Shown: piece after piece, positions 43,521 through 53,200 of the stretch | Layout: every line of letters starts with the position of its first letter | Numbering within the stretch: the stretch's first letter is position 1 | The notes under the pieces: model-generated | Database searches by the model: none | Seen by the model: the letters and a program-made list of their open reading frames with translations, nothing else | Told to the model about the DNA's origin: nothing | Made by a program: the position numbers and the translations under genes | DNA from: Nocardia ignorata NBRC 108230 | GTDB lineage: Bacteria; Actinomycetota; Actinomycetes; Mycobacteriales; Mycobacteriaceae | Direction of reading: 5' to 3' | NCBI RefSeq assembly: GCF_001612905.1 | Contig: NZ_BDBI01000017.1 | Span: 186,001 to 250,000 of the forward strand | DNA: 64,000 nt

Positions 43521-45257
43521 TCAACTCGGAAGCGGGAGGAATTCCACGAGGTCGCCGTCTTCGGCCGATGGTGCGACCACGACCAGTCCGTCGCGGTCGA
43601 CGAGACCGCCCAGGTGGGCGGTGCGGATATTCGGGTCACCGATCCAGCCGCCGCCGGGGGCGTAGCGCGCGGGCGTGATGCGGGTGACGGGTGCGGCGAT
43701 TTCGGCGGCATTGTGCAGCGGGCCGACAACGGTGCGCGGCGGCGCCGACGCGGTGCGGGCCGCGACGATCGCCGGAGTGAGGGCGAGTAGTACGGCGATG
43801 GCGGCGAAAGGATTACCGGGCAGGCCGAGAACCGTCGGGCCATCGGGCAATTCGGCTACGACGGTCGAACCACCCGGGCGCAGGGCGAGTCTCGGGACGA
43901 CGATGCGGGCACCGGTGCGCGCCAGCGCGGTACGCAACTGGTCGGCGGCGCCGCCACCGGTGGCGCCGACCACTACCAGTAGATCGAGACCGGTTGTGAC
44001 GGTGAGCATGTCGTCGAAGCTGTGCGCGGTGTCGCGCAGGTGCACCCGGTCGACCACGCGGACACCGCAGCCGGTGAGCAGGTCCGGCAGGACGGGGCCG
44101 ATCGAGTCGCGAGTCTGGCCGGTCTGCAGCGGGCCGGTGCTGCGGATCTCGTCACCGGTCATCACTATTCGAGCGCGGACGGGCCCACGGACGGAACCCG
44201 TTGTCACCTCCACCGAGGCGGCGGCCGAGCGCAGCGCCGCCGTCACCCGGGTGCCCGCCGGGGCGACCTGATCACCGACCCGCAGGTCCTCACCGCTGCG
44301 CCGCACATCGCCTCGGATCGGGGTGCCGGGTCGCCGTGCCAGATCGTCGCCGGTGACGACGGCGAATTCGTCGCGCAGCACGGAGGTGGTTCCGTCGGGC
44401 ACGTGCGCACCGGTCGCGATCCGCACCGCCTCACCGGGCAACAGTCCGAGCGGTCTTGCGCCACCAGCGAATCCGACATCGCGGCGCAGTCGCCACGGGC
44501 CGTCACCGCACACGGCGTAGCCGTCCATGGCGGAGACGTCGAAGCGCGGCAGCGCGCCCGCCGCGACCACCGGTTCGGCCAGGCCGGCGCCGGGTACGTC
44601 GGCGAAAGCGGCGTCGTAGGCGATCAACGGGGTGAGTGCGCCGGCGATGCGATTCCTGGCTTCGGTGAGGTCGAGGCGGGCGTCGTTGTCGACGGACTCG
44701 CGTGCCCGGCGCACTTCCTCCTCGGTATCGCAGTCGGTGGTGCCCGGCAGTTCGACCAGTGCCGTCTCGGTGGGGATGATCGCCTTCATCGGCTGGTTCA
44801 CCAGGGCGTCCAAACCTGCCAGCGCCGCCGTGAGCGCGGTGCGCCGCCACACGCCGACCAGGTACTGCGGGCGCCCCGACGCATCGATGGCGAACACCGC
44901 TTCGGCGGTGGATTCGGCTGCGCGGAGCAATAATTCGCGCACGGTGTCGCGTGTGAGGAACGGCATGTCGGCCGCGAGCACAACGATCCACGGTGCCGAA
45001 TCGGGCCCGAGCGCGGCCAGCCCGGTGCCGATGGCGGACACCGGCCCCGACCCCGGCGGCACCTCACGCACCTGCTTGATCCGCGCGTCGAGTTCGGGTC
45101 GCGGCGGACCGACGACAACCACCTCACCGCAGTCGCTCACCGCCCCGAGCGCCGCCTCGAGCATCGACCGCCCACCGATCACGATCCCGGGCTTGTCGAT
45201 CCCACCCATCCGGCTGGCCCGCCCTCCCGCCAGCACGATCGCATCGGCATCGGTCAT
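43521..45257 (-). CDS. Fused MobA-MoeA (molybdenum cofactor guanylyltransferase and molybdotransferase)
   Basis: A 578-residue fusion of two cofactor-synthesis enzymes. Residues 1-190 are MobA-like (IVLAGGRASRMGGIDKP at residue 6, VVLAADMPFL near 90), which attaches GMP to the Mo-molybdopterin. Residues about 200-578 are MoeA-like (FDVSAMDGYAV near 240, GEAVRIATGAHVPDG near 275, VMTGDEIRSTG near 363, VLGLPGNPFAA near 480), which inserts molybdate. The MoeA region usually written GGVSVG reads GATGGGAADQL here, so it is diverged. NarG needs bis-MGD, which fits this gene's place beside the nitrate genes. Confidence 0.9.
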   Translation of the reverse strand: MTDADAIVLAGGRASRMGGIDKPGIVIGGRSMLEAALGAVSDCGEVVVVGPPRPELDARIKQVREVPPGSGPVSAIGTGLAALGPDSAPWIVVLAADMPFLTRDTVRELLLRAAESTAEAVFAIDASGRPQYLVGVWRRTALTAALAGLDALVNQPMKAIIPTETALVELPGTTDCDTEEEVRRARESVDNDARLDLTEARNRIAGALTPLIAYDAAFADVPGAGLAEPVVAAGALPRFDVSAMDGYAVCGDGPWRLRRDVGFAGGARPLGLLPGEAVRIATGAHVPDGTTSVLRDEFAVVTGDDLARRPGTPIRGDVRRSGEDLRVGDQVAPAGTRVTAALRSAAASVEVTTGSVRGPVRARIVMTGDEIRSTGPLQTGQTRDSIGPVLPDLLTGCGVRVVDRVHLRDTAHSFDDMLTVTTGLDLLVVVGATGGGAADQLRTALARTGARIVVPRLALRPGGSTVVAELPDGPTVLGLPGNPFAAIAVLLALTPAIVAARTASAPPRTVVGPLHNAAEIAAPVTRITPARYAPGGGWIGDPNIRTAHLGGLVDRDGLVVVAPSAEDGDLVEFLPLPS

Positions 45258-45325
45258 GAGACCAGCGAAGTAGTCGACATGTCGGCCATGCTATCCGCGC
45301 CGGCCCGCCGGCCCCGACCTGATCG

Positions 45326-45616
45326 TCAGAGGCGGGCGGTGCGCAGGTCGATGCGGCCGTCGGTGATGCAGACTCCTTCCTCGGCGAGGAGGCGGAGCTG
45401 GCGGCCGGCGAGGTGGGGGGCGGGGCGGCCGGAGGCGGGGACGACACGGTGCCAGGGGAGGTCGGAGGAGTCGGTGCGCATGATCCAGCCGACCGTGCGC
45501 GGCGAGGACAGGCCTACCGCGGCGGCGAGGTCGCCGTAGGTGGCGACGCGACCGGGTGGGATGGCGGCGACGAGGGCGCGCACCCGCTCCACCTGGTCGT
45601 CGGTCGTCGCGGGCAC
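45326..45616 (-). CDS. Alkyltransferase-like protein (MGMT family, active Cys replaced)
   Basis: A 96-residue protein with the C-terminal DNA-binding fold of O6-alkylguanine-DNA alkyltransferases (GRVATYGDLAAAVGL; PRTVGWIMR). In true enzymes the motif is PCHRV; here it is PWHRVV, so the acceptor Cys is Trp and the protein belongs to the alkyltransferase-like (ATL) group, which flags alkyl lesions for nucleotide excision repair. GTG 45616 is three bases after the LipV-type stop, so the two form an operon, as in mycobacteria (Rv3203-Rv3204). Confidence 0.9.
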   Translation of the reverse strand: MPATTDDQVERVRALVAAIPPGRVATYGDLAAAVGLSSPRTVGWIMRTDSSDLPWHRVVPASGRPAPHLAGRQLRLLAEEGVCITDGRIDLRTARL

Positions 45617-45619
45617 GGG

Positions 45620-46408
45620 CTACAGCACCGACCCGATGAGCGCGGCCGTCTCGGCGGGACGGGCCTGCGGGACCATGTGGTCGCAATCCCAGTCGTGAGC
45701 GGTGAAATCGGCGAGCTCGGCGGCCAGCGCACCACGGAATTCGGCGGTGACGTACGGCGGCTGCACCTTGGCGGCCTGGACCAGCACCGTCGGCACGTCG
45801 GCGGGCGGCAGCACGAACGGGCGGGCCAGCTGTCCCCAGTACGAGGTGATCGCCGGCTGGAAGGTGCGCCACCGCACCCGGCCGCCCTCGGCGGGCACCA
45901 GGTGCTCGGCGAGCTCGCGCTCGAGTTCGGCCGGGTCGACCTCGTCGGGACCCCACGCGCTCACCTGTTTGTCCGAGCGCGCCTCGTCGACATCGGTGTA
46001 GTCGGGTGAGGCCAGGTCGGCGGCGGCCACCTGTTCCATCAGCTTCGGATCGATCCCGATGGCCGGATCCAGCAGCACCAGCGAGCGCACGAGTTCGCGA
46101 TGGGCGCGCGCCAGATAGATGCCGACCGCGCCACCGAACGAATGCCCGACCACGACGACCGGGCCGTCGGTCTCCGCCCGCACGAGCGCGGCCACATCGG
46201 CGGCGAGAGTATCGATGTCCCACGGCGGCAGCGAGGTGGAACGACCGTGTCCGCGCAGGTCGGGCGCGATCACCCGGGCCTGCGGCAGATGCCGGGTGGC
46301 GAGGGTTTCCCACCGGTTGCCGTGGCCGGTGAGGCCGTGCAGGGCGAGGACGACGGGACCGTCGGCGGGGCCGAAACGTTCTACATGAAGCGACGACACG
46401 ACAGCCAT
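45620..46408 (-). CDS. lipV: Alpha/beta hydrolase, LipV-type
   Basis: A 262-residue cytoplasmic hydrolase. The oxyanion-hole region LALHGLTGHGNRW is near residue 20, the nucleophile Ser is in VVGHSFGGAVG near 92, and the C-terminal catalytic His is in DCDHMVPQ near 245. The name is based on conserved gene order next to adnA and on fold, not on an assay. ATG 46408 is divergent from adnA. It is co-transcribed with the downstream ATL gene. Confidence 0.85.
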   Translation of the reverse strand: MAVVSSLHVERFGPADGPVVLALHGLTGHGNRWETLATRHLPQARVIAPDLRGHGRSTSLPPWDIDTLAADVAALVRAETDGPVVVVGHSFGGAVGIYLARAHRELVRSLVLLDPAIGIDPKLMEQVAAADLASPDYTDVDEARSDKQVSAWGPDEVDPAELERELAEHLVPAEGGRVRWRTFQPAITSYWGQLARPFVLPPADVPTVLVQAAKVQPPYVTAEFRGALAAELADFTAHDWDCDHMVPQARPAETAALIGSVL

Positions 46409-46492
46409 TGTGGCCGGTCGCGCACTATCGCGCAGCGTGTCCCGCGATGGGGGTGGGCGGGCGTGTCGGTGGGGTCTGTTGCAATAGCCGAT

Positions 46493-49400
46493 GTGGTGCG
46501 ATCGGATAGCTCGGTGCGACTCGTGCGCCGGACGACGCGAGCGCCCCGGCCGCGGGCCTGGGGCGCGCCTGTGCGCGCGCTGTTCGCCGAACAAGCCCAA
46601 CCCGCCCCGCCGCGCCCCGGCTGGTTGCCGTGGCAGGTGCTCGGTGGCCCCGGCACGGGCAAGACCTCGCTGCTGGTCGACCTGGTCGCGGCCCGCATCA
46701 CCGACGGCGCCGACCCGTCCTCGGTCCTCGTCCTCACCCACACCAAACATGCCGCCGCGGCCTTGCGCGACGCCGTCACCCACCGGCTCGGCCCGCACAC
46801 CGGCATCCCCGGCGCCAGCCGCGAACCCATGGTGCGCACCCTGCACTCCTACGCCTTCTCGGTGCTGCGCCGCCACGCCGAACGGCACGGCAACCCGCCG
46901 CCGCGTCTGCTCACCGGTGCCGAACAGGACGCGGTCCTGCGCGAGATGTTGCGCGGCGACCTCGAGGACATCGAAGACGGTGCGTCTGGTCTGTGGCCGC
47001 CGCGCCTGCAGCCCGCGCTGACCCTCGGCGGGTTCGCCGAACAACTGCGCGACCTGATGCTGCGCGCCACTGAACGCGGGATCGGCCCCGAGGACCTGAT
47101 GAAGCTGGGCCGTGAACACGACAACGACGCGTGGGTGGCCGCCGGTCGGTTCCTGCAGCGCTATGAAGAGGCGTCGATGCTGCGCTGGTCGGTCGGTGTG
47201 GCCGCGCCGGAAGCCACCGCGCCCGCCCTCGACGCCGCCGAACTGGTCGGTGCCGCCCTCGACGCGCTCGCGGGCGATCGCAACCTCCTTGCCGCCGAAC
47301 GTGATCGGATCCGGTACCTGCTCGTCGACGACGCCCAGCACCTGGATCCGCAAGCCGCGACCCTGGTGCGCGCGATCGGCAGCGGTAGCGCGAGCACGGT
47401 TGTCACCGGCGACCCCGACCAGGCCGTCTTCACCTTCCGTGGCGCCGACTCGCGGTTCCTCGTCGACCTCGACACGGTCCCCCAACGCCGAATCATCCTG
47501 CGCCACAATCACCGCAGCGGTGCGCCGATCCGCCTGGCCACCGCCCGCATCGCCGCCCGGCTGCCGGGCAGTGCGCGACATCGAGTGCTGCCGGGTCACG
47601 AGGTGCCCTCTGCGTCGGACGATCCCGAGATGGAGCGGGGCGACTCCCGGCTCGACGAGATTGCCGACCGGCAGGTGCGCGGCAGATCTGAGCCGGTAGC
47701 GGCAGATGGTGTTTCGCCGCAAGGTGCCGAGGAGGGTGCCGAACAAGTTGTAACGGAAGATCATTCGGCGCCGCTCGGCGAGAGTCCGACGGCCGGGCCT
47801 GCCCTGGACGACGAGTCGAGTGTGCGGGTGCGCGTGTTGTCGACGCCCGCCAAGGAAGCCGCGCTGATCGCGGACCATCTGCGGCGCGCGCATCTCACCG
47901 ACGGCGTGCCGTGGTCGGACATGGCGGTGATCGTGCGATCGGTGCCGTTGTCGCTTGCGCCGTTGCGGCGGGCGCTGCTGGCCGCCGGGGTGCCGGTGCG
48001 CAGGCCCGCCGTGGCCGAACCACTGGCGCGTAGGCGGGGCGCGGCGTGGATGGTGCTCGCGCTGCGGGTGCTGCTGGCCGGTGATCGATCGCGGCCGGGT
48101 TCGCGCCGGGCCGTCGATTCGGTGTTCTCCCCCGAAGACGCCATGGATCTGCTGTCGGGACCGCTCGGTGGGGCCGATCAGATCGCGCTGCGCAGGTTGC
48201 GCCGTGGCATCCGCCGCACCGTGCTCGACCTCGAACGCACCGGCGCGTTGGCGGGCACGCCGCCCGAAGCGGCCGACCAGTTCCTGCTGTGGGACGAACC
48301 GCCGCCACCACCGGAATGGCCGGAGCCCGAACCGGACCCGGTCGACGACGAGTGGCTGCCCCCGCCGCCGGACCCCGACGACCCGTTGCGCCCGGAGCCG
48401 GAACCGGACTGGGATGTCGCCGAACGGCTCCCGGACGACATCGACGTCCTCGACGCCGAAACCATGCCGCCCGCACCGGACGTCGTCGCCACGCCGACGC
48501 GCCCGGAACCGGCCGAGGTACCGCTGATCGACCAGTCCTCGGCCGAGGTGCTGCGCGACCTCATCGTCGGTATCGGCGAGCCCCGCCTGCTCGACGGTCT
48601 CACCGAGGTGGAGGCGGCCCCGCTGCACCGGGTACTGCGCGCCGTCGACAAGGCCAGGCAGGCCCAAGCGCGCGACAAGGGCCTCGAAGACGTGCTGTGG
48701 ACCCTGTGGACCAGTTCGCGACTGGAACGCCGCTGGTTCCGCCAGTCCCGGCGCGGCGGCGCGGCCGGTATGCAGGCCGACCGCGACCTCGACGCCGCCG
48801 TCGAATTGTTCGACGCCGCAGCGGCCTACGTCGACCGGCTGCCCAAGGCGGGTATCGAGGGTTTCGTGGAATATCTGCTGCACCAGCAGATTCCACAGCA
48901 GGGCAGGCCGTTGACCGCCGAGACGGAGGCCGTCACGCTGCTCAGCGCGCACGCGGCGGCGGGCCGGGAATGGGACGTGGTCGCGGTCGCCGCCGTGCAG
49001 GAGGGCATCTGGCCCAACCCGCGTGCGCGCGGCACGCTGCTGCACACCGAGGACCTGGTCGACCTGGTGGCCGGTGTCGACCCGGCGGCGAAGACGAACC
49101 GGGCGGCCCCGATCCTCGCCGAAGAACGCCGACTGCTGCTCGTCGCGTGCAGCCGGGCTCGGCGCTCACTGCTGGTGACCGCCGTCGAATCCGTTGCGGG
49201 AGATCAGGACCTGGTGCCGTCGCGGTTCCTCACCGAACTGCTCGGCGACGACGACACCGGCGAGCCGGGCGCCCTGCCCGTCGCCGATCCCGGCCGCGCG
49301 CTGGTGATGCACGCGCTGGTCGCCGAATTGCGCGGTGTGGTCTGCGACCCCGGCGCCGACCCGCGGCGCCGCGACCGCGCGGCCCGGCAGCTGGCGCGCC

Positions 49401-50287
49401 TCGCCGATGCGGGTGTGCCGGGTACCGACCCCGACGACTGGTACGGCACCGCGGCCCTGAGCAGCGAACGCGAACTGTGGGACGACGACGATTCACCCAT
49501 CGGCCTGTCCCCGTCGACGGTCGAACTGCTGCGCACCTGCCCGCTGCGCTGGGCGCTGGAACGCCACGGCGGGACCGACGGCGACAACCCGCACGCCGTG
49601 AAGGGCAACCTCGTACACACCCTGGTGCAGGCACTGGCGGGCAACGTGCCAGAACACCAGGTGCGCGCCGCCCTCGACCAGGCGTGGAAGGCGATCGACC
49701 CGGCCACCGGCTGGCACTCCCGCCAGGAACTGCGCCGCACCGAGGCCATGCTCGAGACCTTCCTCGCCTGGGTGCGCACCACCCGTGGCGAACTCACGCA
49801 GGCCGGGGTCGAGGTGCCGGTGGACTGCGTGCTGCCGCCGCGCGCGGAAGGGGAACGGCCCGTGCGTATCCGGGGCCGGGTCGACCGGCTCGAACGCGAC
49901 GCGCAGGGCCGGTTCGTGATCGTCGACGTGAAGACGGGCAAGACACCGATCAGCGCGAAGACCGTCGCCGACCACGCCCAGCTGGCCACCTACCAGGTCG
50001 CCGCCGCCCACGGCGCCCTCGACGAGGAGGACGCCGAACCGGGGGAGCCGGGCGGTGCGCGCCTGGTCTACGTCGCCAAACCCCACAACAAGACCGGGGC
50101 GACCGAACGCGCCCAGGACCCCCTCGACGCCGAGGGACTCGAGCAGTGGCGAACCACCATTCACGACGCCGCCGCGGCCACCCGCGGCCCCGGCTACCTC
50201 GCGGTGCGCAACGACGGGTGCAGGCACTGCCCGGTCGGCGGCAGCTGTCCCGTGCGTGACACCGGACGGCAGGTGACCGACGAGTGA
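46493..50287 (+). CDS. adnA: AdnA subunit of the AdnAB helicase-nuclease
   Basis: A 1264-residue UvrD-like helicase with a C-terminal RecB-type nuclease; with AdnB it resects double-strand ends. Walker A is GGPGTGKTS near residue 55 and motif II is LLVDDAQHLD near 280. The nuclease motif VIVDVKTGK is near 1145, and four cysteines (TCPLRW near 1017, then CRHCPVGGSC near 1245) fit an AddB-type Fe-S cluster. It is longer than the mycobacterial protein (about 1,050) because of two disordered inserts, at nt 47575-47830 and a Pro/Glu/Asp-rich one at 48287-48510. The start is uncertain; GTG 46463, with GGGGGT upstream, is an alternative. Confidence 0.9.
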   Translation: MVRSDSSVRLVRRTTRAPRPRAWGAPVRALFAEQAQPAPPRPGWLPWQVLGGPGTGKTSLLVDLVAARITDGADPSSVLVLTHTKHAAAALRDAVTHRLGPHTGIPGASREPMVRTLHSYAFSVLRRHAERHGNPPPRLLTGAEQDAVLREMLRGDLEDIEDGASGLWPPRLQPALTLGGFAEQLRDLMLRATERGIGPEDLMKLGREHDNDAWVAAGRFLQRYEEASMLRWSVGVAAPEATAPALDAAELVGAALDALAGDRNLLAAERDRIRYLLVDDAQHLDPQAATLVRAIGSGSASTVVTGDPDQAVFTFRGADSRFLVDLDTVPQRRIILRHNHRSGAPIRLATARIAARLPGSARHRVLPGHEVPSASDDPEMERGDSRLDEIADRQVRGRSEPVAADGVSPQGAEEGAEQVVTEDHSAPLGESPTAGPALDDESSVRVRVLSTPAKEAALIADHLRRAHLTDGVPWSDMAVIVRSVPLSLAPLRRALLAAGVPVRRPAVAEPLARRRGAAWMVLALRVLLAGDRSRPGSRRAVDSVFSPEDAMDLLSGPLGGADQIALRRLRRGIRRTVLDLERTGALAGTPPEAADQFLLWDEPPPPPEWPEPEPDPVDDEWLPPPPDPDDPLRPEPEPDWDVAERLPDDIDVLDAETMPPAPDVVATPTRPEPAEVPLIDQSSAEVLRDLIVGIGEPRLLDGLTEVEAAPLHRVLRAVDKARQAQARDKGLEDVLWTLWTSSRLERRWFRQSRRGGAAGMQADRDLDAAVELFDAAAAYVDRLPKAGIEGFVEYLLHQQIPQQGRPLTAETEAVTLLSAHAAAGREWDVVAVAAVQEGIWPNPRARGTLLHTEDLVDLVAGVDPAAKTNRAAPILAEERRLLLVACSRARRSLLVTAVESVAGDQDLVPSRFLTELLGDDDTGEPGALPVADPGRALVMHALVAELRGVVCDPGADPRRRDRAARQLARLADAGVPGTDPDDWYGTAALSSERELWDDDDSPIGLSPSTVELLRTCPLRWALERHGGTDGDNPHAVKGNLVHTLVQALAGNVPEHQVRAALDQAWKAIDPATGWHSRQELRRTEAMLETFLAWVRTTRGELTQAGVEVPVDCVLPPRAEGERPVRIRGRVDRLERDAQGRFVIVDVKTGKTPISAKTVADHAQLATYQVAAAHGALDEEDAEPGEPGGARLVYVAKPHNKTGATERAQDPLDAEGLEQWRTTIHDAAAATRGPGYLAVRNDGCRHCPVGGSCPVRDTGRQVTDE

Positions 50288-53200
50288 GCGGCGTGCGCGT
50301 CACCCCGCAGCGGCTGGCCGACGCGCTCGGCCTGCCGCCACCGACCGACGAACAGGCGGCCGTCATCGCGGCCCCGACAGGTCCGACGCTGGTGGTCGCG
50401 GGCGCGGGCGCGGGCAAGACCGAGACGATGGCCGCGCGCGTGGTGTGGATGGTCGCCAATCAGCTCGTCGCCCCCGACGAGGTGCTCGGCCTCACGTTCA
50501 CCCGAAAAGCGGCACAGCAGTTGACGTCTCGCATCCGCACCCGCCTGGCCCGACTGGCCGGTGCACCGCTGGTCCGCGAGATCGACCCCAGCGGCGCGCT
50601 GCGCACCGTCATCGCGGGCGCCGAACCGGAGATCAGCACCTACCACTCCTATGCGGGCAGGCTGCTCACCGCACACGGTCTGCTGCTGCCGGTGGAACCC
50701 TCGGCCGCGCTGCTCACCCAGACGCAGCTGTGGCAGCTCGCCCACGAGGTGGTCCGTTCCTGGGACGGCGACCTCGACACCGACCGCACCCCCGTCTCGG
50801 TCACCGAGGCGGTGCTCGCGCTGTCCGGGCAGCTCGCCGAACACCTGGTGGAGCCGGAGGAACTCGCCGAAGCGCACGCCGAACTGGAAAAACTCGTCTA
50901 CACCCTGCCCGCCGGACCACGTCAGCGCGGCGGCCCGAGCCAGAAACTCCAGGACGTGGTCAACGCCCAGCGCGAACGCGTCGCCCTGCTTCCGCTGGTC
51001 AATCAGCTCGCCGAGGCACTCGAACGCCGAGGTGCCCTCGACTTCGGCTCGCAGATGTCGCTGGCCGCCCGCCTGGCCGTCGACCACCCCGAGGTCGCCG
51101 CCGCTGAACGCGCTCGTTTCAAACTGGTGCTGCTCGACGAGTACCAGGACACCGGCCATGCCCAGCGAGTCCTGCTGTCGGCCCTGTTCGGCAATGCCCG
51201 GGCGGTACAACAGAATCGGCGTAGCGAGCCGGTGCGGGTGCGCGCGTCGGCCACGTCCGACCACGCCACGCTGTGGTCCGACGACCCGGCCCCCGGTGAA
51301 ATCGCGTCCGATGTGCGTCGGGCCGGCAGCCCCGACCTCCACGGTGGTGCGCGCGATGGCGTCGGTGATGGTCGGCGTGGTGATTCGCCGAGCTCCGGCT
51401 GGCCCGGCGGGGGCGGCCCTGGTGCGTCCGGGGACGGAAGTAGAGCCGGGGAAGCAGGTTCCGGTGCGCTCGCCGTGACGGCGGTAGGTGATCCGATGCA
51501 GTCGATCTACGGGTGGCGTGGTGCCTCGGCGGCGAACCTACCGCGGTTCGCGACGGATTTCCCTGTCGGCGACGGGCTTCCGGCGCCGATTCTGCCGTTG
51601 CTCACCAGTTGGCGGAATCCGCCCGAAGCGCTGGCGTTGGCCAACCTCGTGGCCGACCCGTTGCGGTCGCGAGCGCGCGCGGCCGGGGGTGCGACCGTGG
51701 ATGCCCTGCGTGCCAAGCCCGACGCACATGCGGGCGCTGTCGAACTCGCGCTCACGGAAACTGTTGCCCAGGAACGGGATTGGATCGCCGAGCGGATCGC
51801 CCGCGAGTGGATCCAGGCGCGGGAGGAGGGCAGACCGCCGCCTACCTCGGCGGTACTCATCCGGCGCAACGCGGACGCCGCGCCGCTGGCCGAAGCTCTG
51901 CGCGAACAGGGCCTTCCTGTCGAAATTGTCGGACTCGGTGGTCTTTTGGCGACCCCCGAGGTGGCCGACATCGTCGCCACCCTGCGGCTGATCGCCGAAC
52001 CGGGCACCGGGAGCGCGGCGGTGCGCATCCTCACCGGCGCGCGCTGGCGCATCGGTGTCGCCGACCTGGCCGCCCTGGCCAAGCGGGCTCGGATGCTGTC
52101 GATCGGGAGCCTGTCCGGCGATGCCTCCACCGCGATCACCGACGCGACCGGCCTGGCGTCCGCCCTGCGTGAGGTGGCCCCGGAACCCACCGAACGGGCG
52201 GGCCTGGCCGACGCCATCGCCGATCCCGGTCCGGCGGAGAACTATTCGGAGGCGGGTTACGCGCGCATCCTCGCCCTCGGTGAGGAACTTGCGGCCCTGC
52301 GTGAACGCAGCGGGCAGCCACTGGTCGAACTGGTCGCCGACGTCGAGCGGACGATCGGCGTCGGTGTGGAGACCCAGACCCGCCGCGCCATCGCGGGCGG
52401 CGGCGCGGGCCGCGAACACCTGGATGCCTTCGCCGAGGTGGTCGCGGGTTATGCCGCCGACTCGCGCGCCTCGCTCAGCGGGCTGCTCGCCTTCTTCACG
52501 GCCGCCGAATCCGTCGAGAACGGTTTGGAGCCGGGCGAAGTGGAGGTCGCCCGCGATCGGGTTCAGGTGCTCACGGTGCACGCCGCCAAGGGGCTCGAAT
52601 GGGAAGTCGTCGCGGTGCCGCACGTGAGCGCCTCGGTGTTCCCCTCCACCACCGCACTGAGCACCTGGCTCGGCGCCCTCACCGAACTCCCCACCACCCT
52701 GCGCGGCGACCGCGCCCAGCCCGACGCCGCCGAAGGCGTCCCGGTCCTCGACCTGAGCGGCGTCGGTGACCGCGCCGAACTCGAACAGGCCATCACCGAA
52801 CACCGCGACGCGCTCAAGAGCCGCCGCCTCGACGAAGAGCGCCGCCTGTTCTACGTCGCCCTCACCAGAACCGAACGGGTACTGCTGGTTTCGGCCTACT
52901 ACTGGCCCGAAACCGGCACCTCGCAGAAGGGGCCGTCGGAGTTCCTGCTCGAACTCAAAGAGGCCAACGACGACCCCGACAGCCCCGCCTACGGCGTCGC
53001 GACCGTCGCCCGCTGGGACGACAAACCACCGGCCGACGCCGTCAACCCCTTCGCCGACAACCCGCCGACCGCCCAGTGGCCCCGCGACCCACTCGGTGAC
53101 CGCCGCGACCCCATCGAACAGGGCGCCACCCTCGTCCGCGCAGCCCTCGACCAGTTACGCAGCACGCCGGCCGAATCCGCGCCCGAGGACGACGATCCCG

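Noticed and set aside
45620..49045. A minus-strand frame extending the LipV-type gene across most of adnA
   Set aside because: Only the last 262 codons resemble a hydrolase; the rest is antisense to AdnA helicase motifs.
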